Shown here: positions 1 to 6,195 of the stretch, piece after piece
Numbering within the stretch: position 1 is the stretch's first letter
Layout of the letters: every line of letters begins with the position of its first letter
Assembly: GCA_026992705.1 (NCBI GenBank)
Contig: JALWYT010000244.1
Span: 1-12,447 of the forward strand
Direction: 5' to 3'
DNA length: 12,447 nt
Origin: Thiotrichaceae bacterium
GTDB lineage: Bacteria; Pseudomonadota; Gammaproteobacteria; Thiotrichales; Thiotrichaceae
The notes under the pieces: generated by a model
Databases searched by the model: none
Seen by the model: only the letters and a program-made list of their open reading frames with translations
What the model was told of the DNA's origin: nothing
Program-made: the position numbers and the translations under genes

Positions 1-611
1 CTAATATTTATTGCTCAGTTGGTGTACATCCGACTTCGCAGGGCGTGATTGAACCATCTGTTGATGACTTGGTTAATATGGCTCAGTCGGATAGAGTCGT
101 TGCTATTGGCGAAACAGGTTTAGATTATTTTCGTATTAACGATGACGATATGACATGGCAGCAGGATCGTTTTTGTCGGCACATTGACGCAGCAAAGCAG
201 ACTAAAAAGCCGTTAATTATCCATACTCGTAACGCCAAGCAGGATACCATTCAAATTCTAAAAGATGAGCAAGCCGATGAAGCGATGGGGGTTATGCACT
301 GTTTTGCCGAGGATTGGGAAACAGCAAAGCAAGCTTTGGATTTGAATTTTTATATCTCATTCTCAGGCATTGTGACCTTTAATAGTGCCAATGAATTACG
401 CGAAGTGGCAAAAAAAATACCCAGTGACCGTATTCTGATCGAGACAGATTCACCTTGGCTCGCACCTGCACCCAAGCGTGGCAAATTAAATCACCCTGCC
501 AATGTTCGCTATGTGGCTGAAAAAATTGCAGAGCTTCGAGGGGTTTCTTATGAAGATATTGCAAGAACCACAACGGAGAATTTTAATCGACTATTTGCTA
601 TCCAAGTGTAA
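1..611 (+). CDS. TatD-family metal-dependent hydrolase, 5' end missing
   Basis: A TatD/YcfH-type TIM-barrel hydrolase, a family of cytoplasmic divalent-metal-dependent DNases and related enzymes. The reading frame is already open at base 3 and begins in the conserved strand YCSVGVHP, so the GTG at 45 is internal and the true start lies left of the window. About 202 residues are visible; family members are near 260, so roughly 55-60 residues are missing, including the N-terminal HxH metal ligands. Counting from base 3, the visible conserved sites are Glu37 in GETGLDYFR, His74 in IIHTRNA, His99 in VMHCF and Asp149 in ETDSPWLAPAP, which are the remaining metal and catalytic positions of the family. 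The domain runs to the end with no frameshift. Its last 21 bases overlap the 3' end of the opposing lipoprotein gene. Family assignment is secure; the natural substrate is not shown by the sequence. Confidence 0.93.
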   Translation, partial: NIYCSVGVHPTSQGVIEPSVDDLVNMAQSDRVVAIGETGLDYFRINDDDMTWQQDRFCRHIDAAKQTKKPLIIHTRNAKQDTIQILKDEQADEAMGVMHCFAEDWETAKQALDLNFYISFSGIVTFNSANELREVAKKIPSDRILIETDSPWLAPAPKRGKLNHPANVRYVAEKIAELRGVSYEDIARTTTENFNRLFAIQV

Positions 612-896
612 AGCATTACTTACTACATAAACATCGACGTTTGTTGGGATAGTAATTAAAGAGTAACTACCTATATTATTTTTAATTGTTACTTTTGTCC
701 CTTTGCTAATGAGTCCATCGGCTGGTCTGCCTTGAGTGGGAGATGTGCTGTAATATTCTGTATCTTGGGTAATATAGGCAATTTGTTGAGTATTGCTTGA
801 TTTCGAGTTTGTTTGATTTGTATTTTCTAGTGTAGTTCTACTACAAGCCATTATTAGACTAATACTTATTAATAATACAGGAAGTAAAGCATTCAT
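591..896 (-). CDS. small lipoprotein with SH3b-like domain
   Basis: A 101-residue protein. The N-terminus is a hydrophobic signal (residues 2-17) ending in LIMAC, an acceptable lipobox with Cys18 as the lipidated residue; Ser at +2 favours outer-membrane retention by the usual rule. After a Thr/Asn/Ser-rich linker (19-38), residues 39-99 (AYITQDTEYYSTSP through VDVYVVSNALHL) resemble a bacterial SH3-type beta barrel: a short strand, a glycine turn (LISKGTKVTI), another strand and a terminal xVYVVSxAL strand. Such domains usually bind cell-wall or protein ligands, but no function can be assigned. The start ATG has a weak AAGGT ribosome site upstream. The gene diverges from the pteridine reductase and its stop overlaps the TatD gene tail-to-tail. 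The lipoprotein call is good; the SH3b fold is inferred from strand pattern only. Confidence 0.75.
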   Translation of the reverse strand: MNALLPVLLISISLIMACSRTTLENTNQTNSKSSNTQQIAYITQDTEYYSTSPTQGRPADGLISKGTKVTIKNNIGSYSLITIPTNVDVYVVSNALHLDSK

Positions 897-956
897 TAAT
901 TTTACCTTTTTTCCGATCGCAAAATCATCAATATTAAAAAAATACCCATTGATTTT

Positions 957-985
957 ATTAGAGTACTCTTAACATAAACAATCAA
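957..985 (-). promoter_or_regulatory. sigma70-like promoter for the lipoprotein gene
   Basis: On the minus strand a TTGATT box (980-985) and a TCTAAT box (957-962) are separated by exactly 17 bases. They match the consensus boxes at 4/6 and 5/6. The promoter points at the lipoprotein start at 896 and overlaps the divergent promoter of the reductase almost completely. A 10-bp palindrome, AGAGTACTCT (960-969), covers its -10 region. This is inferred from sequence only. Confidence 0.4.
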
Positions 986-997
986 TGTGGCTATTAT
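969..997 (+). promoter_or_regulatory. sigma70-like promoter for the pteridine reductase gene
   Basis: A TTAACA box (969-974) and a TATTAT box (992-997) are separated by 17 bases, each matching 5/6 of consensus. The expected start near 1004 gives a leader of about 25 bases before the ATG at 1029. The palindrome AGAGTACTCT (960-969) abuts the -35 box and could be an operator shared with the divergent gene. Confidence 0.5.
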
Positions 998-1028
998 AGC
1001 CTTCTTTAAAAATCTATTGTAAAAAATT

Positions 1029-1769
1029 ATGACAGAGCTTAGAGGGAAAGTTGCTCTTATAACAGGGGCAGCCCGACGAATTGGAGCAGTAATTGCAAAA
1101 CAGTTACACAAGGCAGGTGCTGATGTTGTTATTCATTATCGCCATTCTACTGATGATGCCACTGCCTTACAACAAGAACTCAATCAATACCGACAAAACT
1201 CTTGTTTTTTAGTGCAAGGTGATTTATTACATATTGAGCAATTTCCAAGGATAATACAAACTATTATTAACCAAACAGCTCGCTTAGATATTCTTGTTAA
1301 TAATGCCTCTAGTTTTTATCCTACTCCTATTGGTCAAATTACTGAACAAGATTGGAATGATTTAATTGGTTCAAATTTAAAAGCCCCTTTGTTCTTATCA
1401 CAAGTCGCTAGTCCCCATTTGAAAGCAGCAGGTGGCTGTATCATCAATATCATTGATATTCATGGTCTTCGTCCCATGAAGGGCTATCCAGTATACAGTC
1501 CTGCAAAGGCAGGTTTAGTTATGTTAACTCAATCATTAGCAAGAGAATTAGCACCTGATGTACGTGTTAATGGTGTTGCACCTGGTGCAATTATTTGGCC
1601 TGAAAATCAAAGTGAACAATCAACTGACGAAATTATTAATAGAATCCCATTAAAACGACAAGGCTCACCGGAAGATATTGCTAAAACTGTTTTATTTTTA
1701 GCACAAGACGCAGATTATATTACAGGACATATTATTCCCGTTGATGGTGGAAGATTATTAAATCAGTAA
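1029..1769 (+). CDS. SDR oxidoreductase, pteridine reductase type
   Basis: A complete 246-residue short-chain dehydrogenase/reductase of the pteridine reductase branch (FolM/PTR1-like), expected to reduce dihydropterins with NADPH in the cytoplasm. The cofactor motif TGAARRIG is at residues 12-19, its Arg17 being typical of NADPH-using pterin reductases. NNAS is at 91-94. The catalytic set is Asp143, Tyr156 and Lys160. The usual SDR Ser is replaced by Asp, and the spacing (13 and 4) equals that of PTR1 Asp181-Tyr194-Lys198. The APGAIIWPE stretch (184-192) and C-terminal ITGHIIPVDGG also fit. An in-frame TAA nine bases upstream fixes the ATG, although the ribosome site is poor. The gene ends 22 bases from the convergent peroxidase gene, with no terminator visible between them. 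Subfamily is fairly sure; dihydromonapterin versus dihydrobiopterin/dihydrofolate preference cannot be told. Confidence 0.9.
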   Translation: MTELRGKVALITGAARRIGAVIAKQLHKAGADVVIHYRHSTDDATALQQELNQYRQNSCFLVQGDLLHIEQFPRIIQTIINQTARLDILVNNASSFYPTPIGQITEQDWNDLIGSNLKAPLFLSQVASPHLKAAGGCIINIIDIHGLRPMKGYPVYSPAKAGLVMLTQSLARELAPDVRVNGVAPGAIIWPENQSEQSTDEIINRIPLKRQGSPEDIAKTVLFLAQDADYITGHIIPVDGGRLLNQ

Positions 1770-1791
1770 AGAATTGAGCCAAAAGTAGCGT

Positions 1792-3357
1792 TTATACTTC
1801 AAATACTTTAGTTCTAAATACATCGTCTGGAATATTACGAATATGGGTATTACGTCGTAAAATATTAGAAAGCCTGAGTTTAGATAGGGTTGTTCGCATT
1901 TCTTTTAGCATGGGATCATTTTCAAACCAGAATCTATCACCATCACGTAAACGGGTGAATTGATCTCGCAATATGGTATAGTTTAGTGTCCCGACTAATG
2001 AACCGGCAATATTATCTTCAGCCAAGGCTCCAACCCAAGGGTCAATATTATCAACGGATTGATATAACTTCTCCAAGCTATCTTGCATTTTATGGTTAAC
2101 TGTAATATCCGAAAAATCAACAATACGAGTTAAGCCATAGGCTTCTCTCAAGGTGTTATAATCAGGAATTCCATGATCCCGTCCGCGTTGAATATTAAGG
2201 GCAGCAAAGTCTAAAAAACTCTGAGCTTCCTCACCTGAATGATTTAAACGATAATTTCTTAAGTCATCACTAATTTGTGTATTGAGTGGATTTATTTGTT
2301 GATACAAACGACCTTCTAGTAATAAATCTACACTGGTATAGTTTAATAAACGTGGATTAAAACAAGTCTGATGTAAGGGTAAAGTATTTTTAGAGCGTCC
2401 TAGTTGAAATTGATTTGCAACCATACTATGCCCTAAACGAAAAGCAACTATAGCAAAACTATTGCTAATCGATGGATTCACATTATCCATATAGCCCTGA
2501 TAAGGTGGAATGGCTCCTTCTCCTAGTAATAAAGGTAGATATTCATTATAAGTGATTGTTTGAATAATCGCTCCAACAATTTTTCTCGCCATTTGGTAAG
2601 TTGCTTCATCATCACCTGCAAGTAGGGGAAAACGTCTTGGTAGTTCTAAACAAAGACGGTTATGTTCCCTCATAAAAATGGTATGCAGTGCGGTTAAAAA
2701 TACATATTCATTAACACGAATATCACCTGATAAAAAATAACTTGCTGGATTATCTTTAGGTGATGGTGTTGCATTAGTAAACCCTGCTTCATTGTAAGGT
2801 AATAAACTACCATGTATAGATGTTGTTGATTTTAATCGACCTGTACCATCAAAACGACGTAATGCAGAGGCTCTAACAAGGTCTGTTCCATAAATACTAG
2901 AAGCATCTATAAAGGCAGTTTGAAAATTCAATTGTTGCCGTGGGTTGCCTTTATTTAAGCCTGTGCTTTTATCATATTTTGAGCGAATACAAGGAATTGT
3001 TCCCCCTTTTTTAAATACGATATCACCTACTAAAATAGGTATATCAATAATTTCAGCTGGTTGTGCAAATTTAATTAGTGATAATTCATTTTCTAAGAAT
3101 TTTCCCCATAGCCACATGAAATCAGAAAAACCTATTGGCTTTAAAGAGCTACTTGTTACTTGACAAATAGTATTACTAACATCTCTTGGATTAGGAATAT
3201 TCTCTCCAGTACGAGTTTTTACCCGTTCTGCCATCTCTGAAATAGCGTCAGTATAAGCAATAGGAGCATCACGAATAAAATGAGTACCAACTTTTCCCCA
3301 ATGCGTGTTTTTTAAATTATTGTATGAACCATTTTGACTGCGATAATGCTTATCCAT
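1792..3357 (-). CDS. animal-type haem peroxidase family protein, distal His replaced by Asn
   Basis: A 521-residue bacterial member of the animal haem peroxidase (myeloperoxidase/peroxinectin) superfamily. The open frame extends to an ATG at 3420, but I start it at the ATG at 3357, which has a strong AAGGAG site nine bases upstream; residue 1 here is that Met. Family landmarks: NGSYNNL (9-15), calcium loop TAFIDAS (147-153, matching MPO Thr168/Phe170/Asp172/Ser174), distal-Arg motif GDIRVNEY with Arg214 and Glu217 (MPO Arg239 and Glu242), LHTIFMREHNRL (224-235), proximal His310 in FRLGHSMV, and Asn388 in ALNIQRGRDHG. The distal helix, which in active members reads WGQxLDHDL, reads WGKFLENEL (84-92). 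Asn90 therefore replaces the distal His, and Glu89 and Glu91 replace the two Asp residues. No signal peptide is visible from either start. Full length suggests a real protein, not a decaying one. Classical peroxidase activity is doubtful. Confidence 0.9.
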   Translation of the reverse strand: MDKHYRSQNGSYNNLKNTHWGKVGTHFIRDAPIAYTDAISEMAERVKTRTGENIPNPRDVSNTICQVTSSSLKPIGFSDFMWLWGKFLENELSLIKFAQPAEIIDIPILVGDIVFKKGGTIPCIRSKYDKSTGLNKGNPRQQLNFQTAFIDASSIYGTDLVRASALRRFDGTGRLKSTTSIHGSLLPYNEAGFTNATPSPKDNPASYFLSGDIRVNEYVFLTALHTIFMREHNRLCLELPRRFPLLAGDDEATYQMARKIVGAIIQTITYNEYLPLLLGEGAIPPYQGYMDNVNPSISNSFAIVAFRLGHSMVANQFQLGRSKNTLPLHQTCFNPRLLNYTSVDLLLEGRLYQQINPLNTQISDDLRNYRLNHSGEEAQSFLDFAALNIQRGRDHGIPDYNTLREAYGLTRIVDFSDITVNHKMQDSLEKLYQSVDNIDPWVGALAEDNIAGSLVGTLNYTILRDQFTRLRDGDRFWFENDPMLKEMRTTLSKLRLSNILRRNTHIRNIPDDVFRTKVFEV

Positions 3358-3366
3358 AGCCAATAA

Positions 3367-3372
3367 CTCCTT
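3367..3372 (-). promoter_or_regulatory. ribosome binding site deciding the peroxidase start
   Basis: AAGGAG on the minus strand sits nine bases before the ATG at 3357. The in-frame ATG at 3420 has no purine-rich site before it, and the other in-frame ATG codons between 3420 and 3357 lie upstream of this site. This is why the shorter 521-residue protein is preferred. Confidence 0.7.
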
Positions 3373-3600
3373 CATTATTCCATGCATTTTTACACGCATT
3401 CCCAAATATTTTAGATTCATTAGTAGCTTAACAGTTCATAAATTCAGACAAGAGGACATACTGTACTTGCAATGGTAAATATCACTGATCAATCTACAAA
3501 AAATATAGCAATACAAATTATGTTTTATTCTTACTTAGGTTTAAGGCAGATGTTATGGTTTTATTACAATATCATTAATAAGCAATTTCTCTGAGTAAAA

Positions 3601-3616
3601 ATCAATATATATTGAT
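3601..3616. promoter_or_regulatory. 16-bp perfect palindrome, candidate operator
   Basis: ATCAATATATATTGAT reads the same on both strands. It lies 57 bases before the cytochrome start codon, in the 316-bp region between the divergent peroxidase and cytochrome genes. Its arms are ATCAA and TTGAT in the opposite order to an FNR box, so it is not a plain FNR site. Size and symmetry suit a dimeric regulator of MarR/LysR-like type, but this is inference. It overlaps the possible -35 box that follows. Confidence 0.45.
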
Positions 3617-3640
3617 GTCATTAGAAAACGAGAATGGATA
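3612..3640 (+). promoter_or_regulatory. possible promoter of the cytochrome gene
   Basis: TTGATG (3612-3617) and TGGATA (3635-3640) are 17 bases apart, giving a weak sigma70-like pair; TAGAAT four bases further on is an alternative -10 with a too-long spacer. The -35 overlaps the palindrome, which would allow repression. The gene has a good ribosome site, AGGAG, at 3663-3667. Confidence 0.3.
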
Positions 3641-3673
3641 GAATAACCCCCTTTTTAGTTCTAGGAGAGAAAA

Positions 3674-4918
3674 ATGAAATTGGGTATGATTAGAAAGCTA
3701 TTTTTGCTTTCATTATTATTATTCGCTTATCAGGTATCAGCAGAAAACACAACAAAAGCAGAAAAAACAACGGAGGAAACTAATCAAAAAGAATATGTAC
3801 CTGATATTCAACATGGTGCGGAGCTCTATAAAAAATGTGCACTTTGTCACGGTCAATTTGCTCAAGGTATTATTGGTGGTCTATATCCAAGACTCGCAGG
3901 TATGCCAGAATATTATCTATTAGAGCAAATTAAAAAATATCAGGAAGGTAATCGTTCAGACGACTTTAGTATTGCAATGCTTGAAGTTGGTGGTATGAAA
4001 GATTTAGATGAAAAGAAAGCAAAAGATCTTGCTGCTTTCTTAGCTGCAATTGATTTAGATAAACATTATCCACTGACTATTCCTAAACCTATCCAAGGTA
4101 ATCCTGAAAAAGGTAAAGAATTATTTAATGAAGATTGTAAAACTTGCCATGGAAAAAAAGCTAATGGTAAAAAGAAAAAAGGCTCACCACCTTTAGCAGG
4201 GCAGTATACCGAATACCTCATTCGTGAGACTGAGTTCTTTAAAGCTAAACACCGTTATCATGATAATGATCCAGAAGATGAAACTTTTGATGAATACACT
4301 CAACAACAGCTATACGATATTTTTGCTTATATCGCCACAATTCCATTTGAACCAGAAAAGGGCTATCCAGATATTCCTAATTTCCCTTTAGTATCTGTCA
4401 TAAAACCTCCCGTACCTAAAAAACCAATACAACCAGCACAACCTGAAGTGCCTGCTATGACAATTAACGAGAGTACTGGAAACACTGAGTCAGTAAAAAT
4501 TGAATCAATTACTCAAACTGTTCTAAAAATGGCAATTAAAGATGGAATTAGTGCTGACGATGCCATAGAAGCCATGCAATCTAAAGCTGCTGAACTCAAT
4601 ATGAAGGCGGTTGCTCACCAACCTGTTTCCAAAGAGTTGGAAGCTCGTGGAATTGATTCACCCCGCTTAGAAATCTTCCAATATTGTAATCCTGAAGATG
4701 CTATTAAGATGGTTAAATTCAATACAATTTTTGCTGCTTATATGCCCTGCCGTATTGCATTAGTTGAAGATAGTAAAGGTAAATTTTGGCTAGAAATGGT
4801 AAACTTAGACATGATTATCAACAGTGTTGCACTACCACCAGAGCTTAATAAAATTGCTATTGAAACCAATGGTAAAATGCTAGATATTCTAACTGCAGGA
4901 GCTACTGGTGAATTCTAA
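3674..4918 (+). CDS. exported two-haem cytochrome c fused to a DUF302 domain
   Basis: A 414-residue periplasmic electron-transfer protein. Residues 1-23 are a Sec signal peptide (hydrophobic LFLLSLLLFAYQV, cleavage after VSA). Two cytochrome c domains of c4-like type follow, with haem-binding CALCH at 55-59 and CKTCH at 155-159. Met108 in the GGMKDL turn is the likely sixth ligand of haem 1. No Met occurs between residue 109 and residue 261, so haem 2 cannot have a Met ligand at the usual place (Phe205 sits about there); His193 or His196 could substitute. A Pro-rich linker (245-260) leads to a C-terminal domain (about 275-410) that resembles DUF302, with RLEIFQYCNPEDAIKMV and the strand ALVEDSKGKFWLEMVN. 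The gene diverges from the peroxidase and ends at a terminator. Cytochrome domains are certain; DUF302 is by pattern recall. Confidence 0.9.
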   Translation: MKLGMIRKLFLLSLLLFAYQVSAENTTKAEKTTEETNQKEYVPDIQHGAELYKKCALCHGQFAQGIIGGLYPRLAGMPEYYLLEQIKKYQEGNRSDDFSIAMLEVGGMKDLDEKKAKDLAAFLAAIDLDKHYPLTIPKPIQGNPEKGKELFNEDCKTCHGKKANGKKKKGSPPLAGQYTEYLIRETEFFKAKHRYHDNDPEDETFDEYTQQQLYDIFAYIATIPFEPEKGYPDIPNFPLVSVIKPPVPKKPIQPAQPEVPAMTINESTGNTESVKIESITQTVLKMAIKDGISADDAIEAMQSKAAELNMKAVAHQPVSKELEARGIDSPRLEIFQYCNPEDAIKMVKFNTIFAAYMPCRIALVEDSKGKFWLEMVNLDMIINSVALPPELNKIAIETNGKMLDILTAGATGEF

Positions 4919-4934
4919 TTCATAATAAAATATA

Positions 4935-4964
4935 AAAAAGCTCAGTATTTACTGGGCTTTTTTT
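4935..4964. terminator. bidirectional rho-independent terminator
   Basis: An 11-bp stem, AAAAAGCTCAG paired with CTGGGCTTTTT, has one G-U pair and a six-base loop (4946-4951). A T run follows on the plus strand, and a T run also follows when it is read from the minus strand. It lies 16 bases after the cytochrome stop and about 70 bases after the DUF1501 stop, so it can end both convergent transcripts. Confidence 0.85.
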
Positions 4965-5032
4965 ATTTCATGAAAAAGAATTAGATTAGGTTAGAAATAG
5001 AGGATAACCTATCAACAGATTTAGTTCTTATT

Positions 5033-6187
5033 TTATACAAACGACATCAGAGGATAATGCCAAGGCGAGGGTTTATGCCACCAGCGTTGGGCTAATGTAT
5101 TGTAAACTGATCTAAAGTCTTCAGTGTATTTTATTGAGCCACCATCTAAATCCATAAGGCTAGGTGTTTTCCCATAGATTTCTCCACCTTGTATATTACC
5201 TCCCATGATAATATGTGCGGCAGCTAGACCATGATCAGTACCTTGGCTGGAATTTTCTTTAGCTTTTCTACCAAATTCTGAATAAGTTAATAAAATGACA
5301 TCTTGCCACTTATCAAAGTGAATCATAGCTTTTGCAAAAGAATCAAGGTTTTCAGCAAGAATTTTCAATAAGCCTTGATGTTTTCCTTGCTGTTTAGCGT
5401 GAGTATCAAAGCCATCTAGTCCAATTTTATAGGCAGGTATGTTGATACCACTGACGATTAAGCGTGAAACAGAGGCAAGTTTTTTTCCTAATGCATGATT
5501 AGTAAACCTTGTGTCAAATGAAGGTGTTTTGGCAATGCGTTTAGCGAGTTCATTAGCGGACTCAATAACTTCCCTTTCGGTTGAAAGGATATGCTCTAGG
5601 GCATCATTATTGGTATTGATATTCACTATGTGCATTCGCTTAGAACGATTTAGAAAGTCTTCAGGGGAGCCAATGCGTAAATTTCTCGTGCCTTTCCCTT
5701 CTAGTGGTCCTAATGCTTCACTAATGGATACACCATTGGTATTTTTACTACCTGTGAAAACTTGACTCACCCAGCCTAGCTTTTCCCGTTGTTTTTTGAT
5801 GGATGCAGTTGTCCATATTTCTCTGGAACGGAAGTGTGAGCGATTAGGTTGCGGATAACCTAAGCCTTGAATCCATGCGAGTTGCCCATTCTGCCAGTAT
5901 GTTTGCAGTGGTCTTAGAGAAGGGTGCATTCCCATATCATTGCCATCATTGAGTTTGATCAGTGCATTTTCTTTAATGGCAAGGCTAGGGCGTAGTTTGT
6001 AATAATGGCTGTCGCCGTAAGGGATGAGTGTATTTAGGGCATCATTGCCGCCTCGTAATTCAAGTAGCACAACAATTTTGCTGCGTGTATTGGCTAAGCT
6101 TTGTTGAGCCTTTGCAAATAGCACTTCGGGAGTCATGCCAACAAGCGGGCTGAGACTGGCAAATTTTATAAAGTCACGACGGTTCAT
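5033..6187 (-). CDS. DUF1501 protein with Tat signal
   Basis: A 384-residue DUF1501 protein, a family distantly related to the alkaline phosphatase/sulfatase fold; its reaction is not established. The N-terminus MNRRDFIKFASLSPLVGM is a twin-arginine signal with RRDFIK, so the folded protein should be exported to the periplasm. Conserved family blocks are all present: LRGGND (44-49), HPSLRPL (88-94), NRSHF (115-119), GFDTHAKQ (259-266), YSEFGRK (302-308), GTDHG (316-320) and the late DFRSVY (357-362). The Asp and His residues in these blocks are plausible metal ligands, by analogy only. It is the second gene of a two-gene operon: only eight bases separate it from the DUF1800 stop, with an AGGAA ribosome site over that junction. 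Transcription probably ends at the terminator shared with the cytochrome. Confidence 0.92.
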   Translation of the reverse strand: MNRRDFIKFASLSPLVGMTPEVLFAKAQQSLANTRSKIVVLLELRGGNDALNTLIPYGDSHYYKLRPSLAIKENALIKLNDGNDMGMHPSLRPLQTYWQNGQLAWIQGLGYPQPNRSHFRSREIWTTASIKKQREKLGWVSQVFTGSKNTNGVSISEALGPLEGKGTRNLRIGSPEDFLNRSKRMHIVNINTNNDALEHILSTEREVIESANELAKRIAKTPSFDTRFTNHALGKKLASVSRLIVSGINIPAYKIGLDGFDTHAKQQGKHQGLLKILAENLDSFAKAMIHFDKWQDVILLTYSEFGRKAKENSSQGTDHGLAAAHIIMGGNIQGGEIYGKTPSLMDLDGGSIKYTEDFRSVYNTLAQRWWHKPSPWHYPLMSFV

Positions 6188-6195
6188 TTTGTTTC

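Noticed and set aside
902..1111. 69-codon minus-strand frame
   Set aside because: It overlaps the divergent promoter region and the start of the certain pteridine reductase gene; its composition is that of a shadow frame.
1770..1791. Terminator between the convergent reductase and peroxidase genes
   Set aside because: The 22 bases contain no inverted repeat or T run.
3601..3616. FNR box
   Set aside because: FNR sites read TTGAT-N4-ATCAA; here the arms are in reverse order with six bases between, so only a generic palindrome is claimed.
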